NCBI GenBank assembly: GCA_910578515.1
Contig: CAJTQR010000003.1
Span: forward strand, 372,001-436,000
Origin: an uncultured Duncaniella sp.
Lineage (GTDB): Bacteria > Bacteroidota > Bacteroidia > Bacteroidales > Muribaculaceae
Direction: 5' to 3'
DNA length: 64,000 nt
This document shows, piece by piece, positions 25,561 through 35,300 of the stretch (position 1 is the stretch's first letter; the number at the start of each line of letters is the position of its first letter). Position numbers and translations under genes: made by a program. Below the pieces are notes generated by a model. That model ran no database searches, had not been told where the DNA came from, and was given only the letters and a program-made list of their open reading frames with translations.

Positions 25561-26874
25561 ATGAAAATCTTTAGAATTTACACCTTAATTATATTAGGAG
25601 TGCTGTTTCTTCATGCAAATGCGGTGGAAAATTACCCGTATCGTACCGACGGATTGTGGGTGACGGAGCCAAATCATAGCGATTGGCTGTATGAAGTGGG
25701 GGAGAATGCTTTGGTTGATGTGTCGTTTTACCGTTATGGTATCCCTGCTGACGGGGTGATAGTGAAATACACCATCGGAGATGACATGCTCCCGGCCGAT
25801 AAGGAGGGGGAATTTACTCTTGTCAACGGCAAGGGACGCGTGGATATAGGCACAATGTCAAAGCCCGGGTTTCGTGACCTGCGGCTCATAGCCATGATGG
25901 ACGGAAAGAAGTATGAACATCATATCAAGCTTGGATTCTCGCCCGAGAAATTGCAGCCATTCGTGAAGGAACCTTCGGATTTTACGGATTTCTGGAACAA
26001 GGCTGTAGCCGAGGATAAGAGATTTCCTCTCACATATTCAGTGGAGGCGGTTGATAAGTACACCACCGATAAGATGACTTGCCAGCTGGTAAAACTTCAG
26101 CTCAATGCTGAGGGTCGGTGTATGTATGGCTATCTTTTTATCCCTAAAGGCGAAGGAAAATTCCCGGCTGTGATGTGCCCTCCCGGTGCCGGCGTGAAAA
26201 CTATCAAGGGTCCGTTGGTGCACCGTTATTATGGCGAAGGTGGTATGATAAGAGCTGAGATTGAAATTCACGGTCTGCATCCCGACCAGACTGAGGAGCA
26301 GTTTGCCGAACACCGCAAGACGATAGGCGACTATTTCAAAGTCGGTATTGAAGACCCTGATAAATACTACCTGAAAGATGTATATCTCGGTTGCCGCCGT
26401 TTCCTTGACCTCCTTACTTCCCTGCCGCAGTGGGATGGAGTGAATCTCTTTACCCAAGGCGGAAGCCAGGGTGGGGCGCTTGCCATTACTACAGCGGCTC
26501 TCGACCCTCGTGTGACCGGCTGCGTGGCAAATCATCCTGCACTTAGCGACATGACCGGCTATCTCAGCGATAAGACCGGTGGCTATCCCCATCATTTCCG
26601 CAAAGACCGCTCGGAGGCGACACCTCAGAAAATCCGTACCCTCGAGTATTACGATGTGGTAAATTTTGCCCGTCACTTGAAATGCCCGGTTAGAATGACA
26701 TGGGGATTCAACGATGTTACCTGTCCTCCTACTACCAGCTATATCGTATATAATGTGATTCCCACTCACAAGAATGCGCATCTTACCCCGATTAACGAGC
26801 ATTGGACCTCGTCTGATACTGAATATGGGCATTATGAATGGATAAAATCTCACCTTAGACCGGTGGACCGATAG
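25561..26874 (+). CDS. exported acetyl-xylan-esterase-like (AXE1/CE7-type) alpha/beta hydrolase
   Basis: 437 aa. Signal peptide MKIFRIYTLIILGVLFLHANA. Residues 25-135 form an N-terminal Ig/beta domain; 140-437 is the alpha/beta hydrolase with FTDFWNKAV at its start, oxyanion-region PAVMCPPGAG, nucleophile S302 in TQGGSQGGAL, the acid in WGFNDVTCPP and the His near the C-terminus (DTEYGHYEW or INEHW). This matches the acetyl xylan esterase/cephalosporin C deacetylase family, which removes acetyl groups from carbohydrates. It is a single gene bounded by a terminator at 26899, with no SusC/SusD pair beside it. The substrate is not evident. Confidence 0.88.
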   Translation: MKIFRIYTLIILGVLFLHANAVENYPYRTDGLWVTEPNHSDWLYEVGENALVDVSFYRYGIPADGVIVKYTIGDDMLPADKEGEFTLVNGKGRVDIGTMSKPGFRDLRLIAMMDGKKYEHHIKLGFSPEKLQPFVKEPSDFTDFWNKAVAEDKRFPLTYSVEAVDKYTTDKMTCQLVKLQLNAEGRCMYGYLFIPKGEGKFPAVMCPPGAGVKTIKGPLVHRYYGEGGMIRAEIEIHGLHPDQTEEQFAEHRKTIGDYFKVGIEDPDKYYLKDVYLGCRRFLDLLTSLPQWDGVNLFTQGGSQGGALAITTAALDPRVTGCVANHPALSDMTGYLSDKTGGYPHHFRKDRSEATPQKIRTLEYYDVVNFARHLKCPVRMTWGFNDVTCPPTTSYIVYNVIPTHKNAHLTPINEHWTSSDTEYGHYEWIKSHLRPVDR

Positions 26875-26898
26875 TCTGTCTATATAAAAGCGTAAAAT

Positions 26899-26945
26899 AT
26901 TTCACTGGCTGAATAATGTTGTAAATCATTGTCAGCCAGTGAAAT
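26899..26945. terminator. terminator after the esterase gene
   Basis: A 14-bp stem (26899-26912 with 26932-26945) and a loop of 19; followed by a short T-rich stretch. It separates the esterase gene from the tRNA operon. Confidence 0.75.
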
Positions 26946-27011
26946 TTGTATAGATTGTGGCGGTATGAGTCAGAAAAAGTTGAAAAATAAATAGAAAAAA
27001 GAGTGAAAAAA

Positions 27012-27043
27012 TTTGGTAGATAAAAATATTTGCTGTAATTTTG
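27012..27043 (+). promoter_or_regulatory. promoter of the tRNA-tuf operon
   Basis: TTTG (27012-27015), a 20-nt spacer, TAATTTTG (27036-27043). Close to the Bacteroidetes consensus; start expected near 27050, followed by four tRNAs and tuf. Confidence 0.75.
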
Positions 27044-27098
27044 CATCGCTTTTGGGACGAAACGCTTCTCCCTTACAGCAAGCGAACAATTACTTGTT

Positions 27099-27172
27099 GC
27101 CTCTTTAGCTCAGTTGGCCAGAGCACGTGATTTGTAATCTCGGGGTCGTTGGTTCGAATCCGACAAGAGGCT
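27099..27172 (+). tRNA. tRNA-Thr (anticodon TGT)
   Basis: Acceptor stem GCCTCTT/AAGAGGC, D-arm GCTC/GAGC, anticodon loop TTTGTAA, T-arm GTTGG/CCGAC with TTCGAAT. CCA is not encoded. First of four tRNAs before tuf. Confidence 0.95.
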
Positions 27173-27213
27173 CAACTAAACTAACAACACCGAATCATCT
27201 GATTCGGTTCAAA

Positions 27214-27296
27214 GGGCGAATACCAGAGTGGCCAAATGGGGCAGACTGTAAATCTGCTGGTTTTTACCTTCGGTGGTTCGAATCCATCTTCGCCCA
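27214..27296 (+). tRNA. tRNA-Tyr (anticodon GTA)
   Basis: Acceptor GGGCGAA/TTCGCCC, discriminator A, anticodon loop CTGTAAA, and a long variable arm as expected for a class II tRNA (83 nt). Confidence 0.95.
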
Positions 27297-27312
27297 CAAA
27301 TCCCTTTCCAAT

Positions 27313-27385
27313 GCGGAAGTAGCTCAGTTGATAGAGCATCAGCCTTCCAAGCTGAGGGTCGCGAGTTTGAGCCTCGTCTTCCGCT
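27313..27385 (+). tRNA. tRNA-Gly (anticodon TCC)
   Basis: Acceptor GCGGAAG/CTTCCGC, anticodon loop CTTCCAA, T-loop TTTGAGC. 73 nt, third in the cluster. Confidence 0.94.
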
Positions 27386-27397
27386 CTAAGACATAAC

Positions 27398-27469
<72 letters not shown>

Positions 27470-27562
27470 CTAAAAATTAAAACGACAGCCCCGGTAGTGC
27501 CCTTACGCTATCGTGGCGTCTTGTTAAAAAGTCAATCATTTAATCAAATAAATAGCAAAGTT

Positions 27563-28747
27563 ATGGCTAAAGAGAAATTCGAAAGAACCAAACCGCATGT
27601 TAACATCGGTACAATCGGTCACGTTGACCACGGTAAGACTACTCTTACTGCCGCCATCACTACAGTTTTGGCAAAGAAGGGTCTCTCTGAAGTGAAGTCA
27701 TTCGACCAAATCGACAACGCTCCTGAAGAAAAGGAACGTGGTATCACAATTAATACCGCTCACGTTGAGTACGAGACTGCAAATCGTCACTACGCTCACG
27801 TTGACTGCCCCGGACACGCTGACTACGTTAAGAATATGGTTACCGGTGCTGCTCAGATGGACGGTGCTATCATTGTGGTTGCTGCTACTGATGGTCCTAT
27901 GCCCCAGACTCGCGAGCACATCCTTCTCGCTCGTCAGGTGAACGTTCCCCGTCTCGTTGTATTCTTGAACAAGTGCGACATGGTAGACGACGAAGAAATG
28001 TTCGACCTCGTGGAAATGGAAATGCGTGACCTTCTTTCAACTTACGAATATGACGGTGACGAAACTCCTATCATTCGTGGTTCTGCTCTTGGCGCTCTTA
28101 ACGGTGAGCCCCAGTGGGAAGAAAAGGTTATGGAGCTTATGGAAGCAGTTGACAATTGGATTCCCCTGCCTCCCCGTGATATCGATAAGCCCTTCTTGAT
28201 GCCTGTTGAGGACGTATTCTCAATCACCGGTCGTGGTACTGTTGCTACCGGTCGTATCGAAACTGGTATCGTTAAGGTAGGTGACGAAGTTCAGATTATG
28301 GGTCTCGGCGCTGACATGAAGTCAGTAGTTACTGGTGTGGAAATGTTCCGCAAACTTCTCGACCAGGGTGAAGCCGGTGACAACGTAGGTCTCCTTCTCC
28401 GCGGTATCGATAAGAAAGACATCAAGCGTGGTATGGTTATCTGCCACCCGGGTGTAGTGAAACCCCACAGCAAGTTCAAAGCTTCTGTTTATATCCTCAA
28501 GAAAGAGGAAGGTGGTCGTCACACTCCGTTCCACAACCACTATCGTCCCCAGTTCTACATCCGTACTCTTGACGTAACTGGTGAAATCACTCTTCCCGAA
28601 GGTGTAGAAATGGTAATGCCTGGTGACCACGTAGAAATCAACGTTGAGCTCATCAACCCCGTAGCTTGCGACGCTGGTCTTCGTTTCGCTATCCGCGAAG
28701 GTGGTCGTACAGTTGGTTCTGGTCAGATTACCGAAATCCTCGAGTAA
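27563..28747 (+). CDS. tuf: translation elongation factor Tu
   Basis: 394 aa from the ATG at 27563 (MAKEKFERTKPHVNIGTIG); the open frame extends upstream into the tRNA-Thr gene, but conservation begins here. G1 GHVDHGKTTL, G3 DCPGHADY, G4 NKCD; domains 2 and 3 follow (TGRGTVATGRIE, HKRFKA-type barrel, and LRFAIREGGRTVGSGQ at the C-terminus). It delivers aminoacyl-tRNA to the ribosome as a GTP complex. Codon use is strongly biased to C- and T-ending preferred codons, as for a highly expressed gene. It shares a transcript with the four upstream tRNAs and ends at the terminator at 28804. Confidence 0.98.
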   Translation: MAKEKFERTKPHVNIGTIGHVDHGKTTLTAAITTVLAKKGLSEVKSFDQIDNAPEEKERGITINTAHVEYETANRHYAHVDCPGHADYVKNMVTGAAQMDGAIIVVAATDGPMPQTREHILLARQVNVPRLVVFLNKCDMVDDEEMFDLVEMEMRDLLSTYEYDGDETPIIRGSALGALNGEPQWEEKVMELMEAVDNWIPLPPRDIDKPFLMPVEDVFSITGRGTVATGRIETGIVKVGDEVQIMGLGADMKSVVTGVEMFRKLLDQGEAGDNVGLLLRGIDKKDIKRGMVICHPGVVKPHSKFKASVYILKKEEGGRHTPFHNHYRPQFYIRTLDVTGEITLPEGVEMVMPGDHVEINVELINPVACDAGLRFAIREGGRTVGSGQITEILE

Positions 28748-28803
28748 TACCACTCTTAAAAAGCCATTCAAGGTTGCTTGATGCAGCCTCTTGATAAAAA
28801 CCT

Positions 28804-28850
28804 AAAACCGGTCCTCGCTTGAGGACAATCCGAGAACGAGGACCGGTTTT
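28804..28850 (+). terminator. terminator after tuf
   Basis: 14-bp stem (28804-28817/28837-28850) whose 3' arm ends in TTTT. It closes the tRNA-tuf unit directly before tRNA-Trp, although read-through is possible because no consensus promoter is visible in the 6 bp left. Confidence 0.8.
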
Positions 28851-28856
28851 ACCTAT

Positions 28857-28929
28857 ACGGGACTAGCTCAGTTGGTAGAGCACCGGTCTCCAAAACCGGG
28901 TGTCGGGAGTTCGAGTCTCTCGTCCCGTG
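28857..28929 (+). tRNA. tRNA-Trp (anticodon CCA)
   Basis: Acceptor ACGGGAC/GTCCCGT with discriminator G, anticodon loop CTCCAAA, T-loop TTCGAGT. It directly precedes secE, the usual Bacteroidetes arrangement. Confidence 0.95.
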
Positions 28930-28945
28930 CTAAAAAAGAAAAGAA

Positions 28946-29146
28946 ATGAGTAAACTTAAACTACTTACGGATATAGAGGAGTCTTATACCGAGTTGCGAT
29001 ATAAGACTTCTTGGCCTACAAGAAGCCAGCTGGTCAAGAGCGCGGTTATCGTGCTGATAGCTTCCATCATCATAGCAGCGATAATCTTTGTGATGGACCA
29101 GGTGGTTGACACCATTATGCACTTTATCTACAGCTTGGGGCAATAA
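28946..29146 (+). CDS. secE: preprotein translocase subunit SecE
   Basis: 66 aa, the normal length of the single-span bacterial SecE. An amphipathic N-terminal helix with the conserved ELRYKTSWPTRSQLVKSA is followed by one membrane span (about 32-55) near VIVLIASIIIAAIIFVMD. It clamps SecY in the inner-membrane translocon. It starts 16 bp after tRNA-Trp and 18 bp before nusG. Confidence 0.95.
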   Translation: MSKLKLLTDIEESYTELRYKTSWPTRSQLVKSAVIVLIASIIIAAIIFVMDQVVDTIMHFIYSLGQ

Positions 29147-29164
29147 TCTTTAAGGTAATTATCA

Positions 29165-29716
29165 ATGGCTGACGAAAAGAAAAAAGCTTGGTATGTGCTG
29201 CGCGCCATCTCAGGCAAAGAAGCTAAGGTCAAAGAAGTATTGGACGGAGCAATCCGCAACACCGGCCTCGGCAATTACGTTTTCCAAGTATTGATTCCGA
29301 CCGAAAAGGTGATGTCGGTCCGCAACGGCAAGAAAGTCGTTAAGGAAAAGAACCTCTACGGAGGTTATGTGTTTGTAGAGTGCATTCTTACAGGTGAAGT
29401 CCTTTATGAGCTCCGTAACACCACCAATGTCATCGACTTCCTTCGTGGACGTGGCAAAAACGCCGCCCCCGAGGCACTGCGCGAGAGCGAGGTGCTAAGA
29501 ATGATGGGAGCTGCCGATGAATTGATTGACACTGCCACTGATGGTAATGACTACATGGTGGGTGAGACCGTCAAGGTGACTGCTGGTCCATTCAGCGGTT
29601 TCTCAGGAATCATTGAGGAGGTCAACCGAGAGAAGAAAAAGCTCAAGGTGATGGTCAAGATTTTCGGGCGTAAAACCCCGCTTGAACTCGAAAATTCGCA
29701 AGTAGAGCGTGAATAA
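29165..29716 (+). CDS. nusG: transcription elongation/antitermination factor NusG
   Basis: 183 aa. NGN domain first (KKAWYVLRAISGKEAKVKE ... NLYGGYVFVECIL), then a C-terminal KOW domain (VGETVKVTAGPFSGFSGIIE). It binds RNA polymerase and couples transcription to translation or Rho. It is part of the secE-nusG-rplKAJL string. Confidence 0.96.
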   Translation: MADEKKKAWYVLRAISGKEAKVKEVLDGAIRNTGLGNYVFQVLIPTEKVMSVRNGKKVVKEKNLYGGYVFVECILTGEVLYELRNTTNVIDFLRGRGKNAAPEALRESEVLRMMGAADELIDTATDGNDYMVGETVKVTAGPFSGFSGIIEEVNREKKKLKVMVKIFGRKTPLELENSQVERE

Positions 29717-29955
29717 TCCAATCGCGCGGTGCTTGACAATGAAAATCTCCTTTACATAAAGCACACCGACCCTGACGCTTGATTCAAAAGAATCTTTGCG
29801 ATGGGGCTGGTTGTTTGTGTGAGAATTCAGTCAAGCCCACGGGAGATGTCACGGACCGCTGAGGCACTCACTCTCATGGTTACGCACGAGAGACAAACCT
29901 AAGTGGCAGAGGACATCGTTTTAACCGAATCATTAACAAAAAATTTAGATTTATC
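29717..29955 (+). other. long leader between nusG and rplK
   Basis: 239 nt without a gene. One weak stem is visible (GTGCTT at about 29729 with AAGCAC near 29758) and the region is otherwise mixed. Its length, in an operon otherwise spaced by 10-60 nt, suggests a regulatory leader for the L11-L1 pair such as an L1-binding site; I could not identify the site itself. Confidence 0.3.
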
Positions 29956-30399
29956 ATGGCTAAAGAAATTGCTGGACAGATCAAATTGCAAATCAAAGGC
30001 GGAGCAGCCAATCCTTCGCCTCCAGTTGGTCCTGCTCTTGGTTCCAAGGGTATCAACATCATGGAGTTTTGCAAGCAATTCAATGCCCGCACCCAGGACA
30101 AGGCAGGCAAAGTCCTCCCGGTTGTAATCACTTATTACACTGACAAGAGCTTTGACTTCGTTGTCAAGACCCCTCCCGTTGCAATCCAGCTCCTCGAAGC
30201 TACCAAGCTCAAGAGCGGTTCGGCTCAGCCTAACCGTAAGAAAGTTGGTGAAGTAACCTGGGAACAGGTTAAGGCTATTGCTGAAGACAAAATGCCCGAT
30301 TTGAACTGTTTCACCGTAGCATCGGCAATGCGCATGGTTGCCGGTACAGCCAGAAGCATGGGTATCACCGTTAAAGGAACATTCCCCGAAAACATCTAA
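29956..30399 (+). CDS. rplK: 50S ribosomal protein L11
   Basis: 147 aa. N-terminal domain with IKLQIKGGAANPSPPVGPAL, the flexible loop contacting release and elongation factors, and the C-terminal rRNA-binding domain (AMRMVAGTARSMGI). It forms the GTPase-associated centre with 23S rRNA. Starts after a 239-nt leader; 12 bp before rplA. Confidence 0.97.
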   Translation: MAKEIAGQIKLQIKGGAANPSPPVGPALGSKGINIMEFCKQFNARTQDKAGKVLPVVITYYTDKSFDFVVKTPPVAIQLLEATKLKSGSAQPNRKKVGEVTWEQVKAIAEDKMPDLNCFTVASAMRMVAGTARSMGITVKGTFPENI

Positions 30400-30411
30400 A
30401 CTTCAATCGAA

Positions 30412-31107
30412 ATGAGTAAATTGACCAAAAATCAAAAAATTGCCCAGGAGAAAGTTGAAGCCGGGAGAGTGTACACTCTTGCTGAAGCAGTGGAACTTGT
30501 AAAGGAAATCACTTTCACCAAGTTTGACGCTTCTCTTGACGTGGATGTTCGCCTTGGCGTTGACCCCCGTAAGGCTAACCAGATGGTGCGTGGTGTTGTG
30601 ACACTGCCCCACGGAACAGGTAAGCAGGTACGTGTACTCGTGCTTTGCAACGCTGACGCTGAAGCTGCCGCTAAGGCTGCCGGTGCCGACTATGTCGGTC
30701 TCGACGAATATATTGACAAAATCAAAGGTGGCTGGACAGACGTTGACGTTATCATCACTCAGCCCGCTATCATGGGTAAAATCGGTGCCCTCGGCCGTGT
30801 GCTCGGTCCCCGTGGCTTGATGCCTAACCCCAAGAGCGGTACAGTGACTAACGACGTCGCTAAAGCTGTGGAAGAAGTTAAGAAAGGTAAGATTGACTTC
30901 AAGGTTGACAAGAACGGTATCGTTCACTCTTCAGTTGGTAAGGTTTCTTTCGAACCTGCTGCTGCACGTGACAACGTTCGCGAATTTGTCAACACTCTTA
31001 TCAAGCTCAAGCCTGCCACTGCGAAGGGTACCTATATCAAGAGCATTTATCTTTCAAGCACAATGAGTCCTGGTATCAAGATTGACCCCAAGTCAATCGA
31101 CGAATAA
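30412..31107 (+). CDS. rplA: 50S ribosomal protein L1
   Basis: 231 aa. Two-domain L1 with GRVLGPRGLMPNPKSGTVT and VDKNGIVHSSVGKVSF. It binds the L1 stalk of 23S rRNA and moves E-site tRNA; in many bacteria it represses its own operon by binding the leader. 21 bp before rplJ. Confidence 0.97.
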   Translation: MSKLTKNQKIAQEKVEAGRVYTLAEAVELVKEITFTKFDASLDVDVRLGVDPRKANQMVRGVVTLPHGTGKQVRVLVLCNADAEAAAKAAGADYVGLDEYIDKIKGGWTDVDVIITQPAIMGKIGALGRVLGPRGLMPNPKSGTVTNDVAKAVEEVKKGKIDFKVDKNGIVHSSVGKVSFEPAAARDNVREFVNTLIKLKPATAKGTYIKSIYLSSTMSPGIKIDPKSIDE

Positions 31108-31128
31108 CTTTAAAGCTGATTGAACATA

Positions 31129-31659
31129 ATGAAAAAGGAAGATAAAATCATTGCTATAGAGAACATAGCTAACACCATTAAGGAATACAGCTGTTTCTAC
31201 CTTACCGAAACTGCAGGTCTTAACGCAGAAAAGACCACTGCTCTCCGTCGCGCTTGCAACAAAGCTGACGTGAAGCTCATGGTCGTTAAGAACACTCTGC
31301 TCCACAAGGCTCTCGAGTCTCTCGAAGGTGACTACTCCGAACTTTACGGTGTGCTCCATGGCTCGACATCCCTCATGCTCTCTAACGTGGGCAATGCTCC
31401 CGCAAAGCTTATCAAGGATATCCTGAAGGCTGAGAAGGACGCTACTCTCCCCCGTTTCAAAGCTGCTTACGTTGAAGAAACCATCTATGTTGGTGCTGAC
31501 CAGCTCGACACTCTTGTTGCTATCAAGAGCAAGAACGAACTTATCGCCGACGTTGTGGCTCTTCTCCAGTCTCCCGCCAAGAATGTTATCTCCGCTCTTT
31601 CTTCTGGTGGTAACAAAATCCACGGCATTCTCGAGACTCTCTCAAAGAAGGAAGCGTAA
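31129..31659 (+). CDS. rplJ: 50S ribosomal protein L10
   Basis: 176 aa from the ATG at 31129 (MKKEDKIIAIENIAN); an in-frame TTG three codons upstream is less likely. The N-terminal domain binds 23S rRNA and L11; the C-terminal helix (about 140-176) carries L7/L12 dimers. It is 59 bp before rplL. No separate long L10 leader exists, unlike in E. coli. Confidence 0.96.
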   Translation: MKKEDKIIAIENIANTIKEYSCFYLTETAGLNAEKTTALRRACNKADVKLMVVKNTLLHKALESLEGDYSELYGVLHGSTSLMLSNVGNAPAKLIKDILKAEKDATLPRFKAAYVEETIYVGADQLDTLVAIKSKNELIADVVALLQSPAKNVISALSSGGNKIHGILETLSKKEA

Positions 31660-31718
31660 TCGCGCTCCGGTTTCAAAAATTTTTTCCAATTCAAAAACAA
31701 TAAAAAAATCATACAATC

Positions 31719-32093
31719 ATGGCAGATATCAAAGCTCTTGCAGAACAACTTGTTAACCTTACCGTTAAGGAAGTAAACGAACTTGCTCAAATCCTTAAGG
31801 AAGAATATGGCATCGAACCCGCTGCTGCTGCTGTTGCAGTTGCTGCTGGTCCCGCTGCTGGTGCTCCCGCTGAAGAAGAAAAGTCTTCTTTCGATGTAGT
31901 TCTTAAGTCAGCTGGTGCTTCTAAGCTCGCTGTTGTTAAGCTCGTTAAGGAACTCACCGGTCTTGGTCTTAAGGAAGCTAAGGAAATGGTTGACGGCGCT
32001 CCTTCAGTTGTTAAGGAAGGTCTTGCTAAGGCTGACGCTGAGGGTCTCAAGAAGCAGCTCGAAGAAGCTGGCGCTGAAGTTGAGCTCAAATAA
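31719..32093 (+). CDS. rplL: 50S ribosomal protein L7/L12
   Basis: 124 aa. N-terminal dimerisation domain, an Ala-rich hinge (AAAAVAVAAGPAAGAPAEEE), and the C-terminal domain with KLAVVKLVKELTGLGLKEAK that recruits translation GTPases. Very strong codon bias. A hairpin and a second promoter separate it from rpoB. Confidence 0.98.
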   Translation: MADIKALAEQLVNLTVKEVNELAQILKEEYGIEPAAAAVAVAAGPAAGAPAEEEKSSFDVVLKSAGASKLAVVKLVKELTGLGLKEAKEMVDGAPSVVKEGLAKADAEGLKKQLEEAGAEVELK

Positions 32094-32117
32094 TTTCCCT
32101 GTCATTCAGGTCTCATG

Positions 32118-32151
32118 GGTTAAGATTCTCCCGCAAGGGAGTTTCTTAACC
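32118..32151 (+). other. perfect hairpin between rplL and rpoB
   Basis: GGTTAAGA and CTCCC pair with GGGAG and TCTTAACC around a GCAA tetraloop (32118-32151) with a symmetric TT/TT internal loop. No T-run follows. It could be a processing site or a partial attenuator that lowers rpoBC relative to the ribosomal genes, as known in E. coli at this position. Confidence 0.6.
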
Positions 32152-32253
32152 TATTTGCGTTAAAATAGTCCGGTTGTTTTAAAAAAATATAAATTTTTAT
32201 ATTTAAAAATAAAAATTCACCACATAATTCCCTCTGAAACACAGCTTTTAGCC

Positions 32254-32261
32254 TATTTTTG
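32254..32261 (+). promoter_or_regulatory. internal promoter before rpoB (-7 element)
   Basis: TATTTTTG matches TAnnTTTG and predicts a start near 32268 with a 120-nt leader to rpoB. The -33 region is weak. Confidence 0.45.
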
Positions 32262-32391
32262 CCCTCATGACCCGTGGTTACACGGTTTTTATGAGTTAAA
32301 TGATGTTAAAATGACTGTCAGGGAAACTCCCTTCTAATCATCCGGCTTTAACCCTCCCTATCGAGTTTCTTTAACGTTTAATCAACATTAG

Positions 32392-35300
32392 ATGTCAGAT
32401 ACAATTTCATTGAAGCCCCGCGTAAATTTCGCGACGGTTAAAAACCCCCTGCCTTATCCCGATTTCCTCGAGGTGCAGCTGAAGTCATTCCAGGACTTCC
32501 TTCAGCTCGACACTCCTCCGGAAAAAAGAAAAAACGAGGGTCTGTTCAAAGTTTTTGCAGAGAACTTCCCCATCGCGGACACTCGCAACAACTTTGTGCT
32601 CGAATTCCTCGATTACTACATCGACCCGCCACGCTACACTATCGACGAGTGTCTTGAGCGCGGTCTCACCTACAGCGTGCCCCTTAAGGCTAAGCTCAAA
32701 CTTTACTGTACTGACCCCGACCACGAAGACTTCGCCACTGTGATTCAGGACGTGTACCTTGGTGCCATTCCCTATATGACCGATAAGGGTACATTCGTCA
32801 TCAACGGTGCCGAGCGTGTGGTTGTGTCTCAGCTTCACCGTTCACCTGGTGTGTTCTTCGGTCAGAGCACCCATGCCAACGGTACTAAGCTCTACAGCGC
32901 CCGTATCATCCCATTCCGCGGCAGCTGGATTGAGTTCGCTACTGACATCAACAACGTGATGTATGCCTACATCGACCGTAAAAAGAAACTCCCTGTCACC
33001 ACTCTTCTCCGTGCCATCGGTCTCGAGAGCGATAAGGACATCATCGAAATCTTCGGTCTTGCAGAGGAAATCCGTGTCAACAAGACCAACCTCAAGAAGG
33101 CTGTGGGCCGCAAGCTCGCTGCCCGTGTGCTCAAGACTTGGGTAGAAGACTTCGTTGACGAAGATACCGGTGAAGTTGTTTCAATCGAGCGCAACGACGT
33201 GATTCTCGACCGTGAGACAGTGCTCGAAGAGGAAAACATCCAGGAAATCATCGACTCGGGCGTGCAGACCGTGCTTCTTCACAAGGAGGACGCCAACACT
33301 TCCGACTACTCAATCATATTCAACACTCTCCAGAAGGATACATCCAACTCTGAGAAGGAAGCTATCCAGTATATCTACAGGCAGCTGCGCAACGCCGAGC
33401 CACCGGACGACGCAAGTGCCCGTGAAGTCATAACCAACCTTTTCTTCTCTGAAAAGCGTTATGACCTCGGCGAAGTGGGACGTTACCGTATCAATAAGAA
33501 ACTCGGTCTCACCACTTCAATGGACGTGAAGGTTCTCACCAAGGAGGACATCATCGCCATTATCAAATACCTCATCGAGCTCATCAACTCCAAGACTGAT
33601 GTAGACGATATCGACCACCTCAGCAACCGTCGTGTGCGCACCGTGGGCGAGCAGCTTTACAATCAGTTCGGTGTCGGTCTCGCCCGTATGTCACGCACCA
33701 TCCGCGAACGCATGAACGTACGCGACAATGAGGTGTTCACCCCGATTGACCTTATCAACGCTAAGACAATCTCAAGCGTTATCAACACATTCTTCGGTAC
33801 CAATGCGCTCTCACAGTTCATGGACCAGACCAACCCGCTTGCTGAAATCACCCACAAGCGCCGTATGTCGGCCCTCGGTCCTGGCGGTCTTTCCCGTGAG
33901 CGTGCAGGCTTCGAGGTACGAGACGTACACTACACTCACTATGGTCGTCTCTGCCCGATTGAAACCCCTGAAGGTCCTAACATCGGTCTTATATCATCGC
34001 TCTGCGTATATGCGAAGATTAACGACCTCGGCTTCATCGAGACCCCATACCGCGAGGTCAAGGATGGCGTGGTCAACCTCAAGAACGACGAGGTAGTATA
34101 CCTGACTGCCGAAATCGAGGAGGGTAAAATCATCGCTCAGGGTAACGCTCCTGTGAAACCCGACGGTGAATTCATCAACAATCGTGTCAAGGCTCGTCTC
34201 GACGCCGACTTCCCGATTGTGGCTCCCGACCAGGTTGAGCTTATGGATGTGTCACCTACTCAGATTGCATCAATCGCAGCATCACTCATCCCATTCCTCG
34301 AGCACGACGACGCAAACCGTGCGCTCATGGGTTCTAACATGATGCGCCAGGCAGTGCCCTTGCTCCGTAGCGAGTCTCCGATTGTAGGTACAGGTATCGA
34401 AGGTCAGCTCATCCACGACAGCCGCACTCAGGTGATGGCCGAAGGTGAAGGTGTAATCGAATTTGTTGATGCGACAGTAATCCGCATCCGTTACGACCGT
34501 ACCGAGGATGAGGAATTCGTATCGTTTGAGGACAGCGTGAAGGAATATCACCTCCCCAAATTCCGCAAGACCAACCAGAGCACCACTATCGACCTCCGTC
34601 CTATTTGCAACAAGGGTCAGAGAGTCAAAGCCGGCGACATCCTCACCGAAGGTTATTCTACCGAGAAGGGTGAGCTCGCTCTCGGCCGCAACCTCAAGGT
34701 GGCGTTCATGCCCTGGAAGGGTTACAACTATGAGGACGCCATCGTGCTCAACGAGCGCGTGGTACGTGAGGATATCCTCACCTCAGTCCATGTCGATGAG
34801 TACACCCTCGAAGTCCGCGAGACTAAGCGCGGTATGGAGGAACTCACTTCCGATATCCCCAACGTTTCCGAGGATGCGACAAAGGACCTCGACGAACGCG
34901 GTATCATCCGTGTCGGCGCCCACATCGTCCCCGGCGACATCATGATAGGTAAGATTACACCTAAGGGTGAATCTGACCCCACACCTGAGGAAAAACTCCT
35001 CCGCGCCATCTTCGGCGACAAGGCCGGCGATGTCAAGGATGCCTCACTCAAGGCTTCTCCCTCACTCAAGGGTGTGGTAATCGGCACTCATCTTTTCCAG
35101 AAAGCCGAAAAGAAAAAGACCAAGAAGAGCGCAAGCGCTGTGCTCCCCATGCTTGATGAGAAATATGAGGAACGTCTCAACGACCTCAAGGACCTTCTCG
35201 TGAAGAAACTCATGACTCTCACCGAGGGCAAGACCTCTCAGGGCGTGAAGGACTTCCTCGGTTCCGACATCATCCCCAAGGGCGCACACTTCTCTGCCGC

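Noticed and set aside
26038..26853. 271-codon antisense frame inside the esterase gene
   Set aside because: The esterase on the plus strand has a signal peptide and catalytic motifs; the antisense frame has none.
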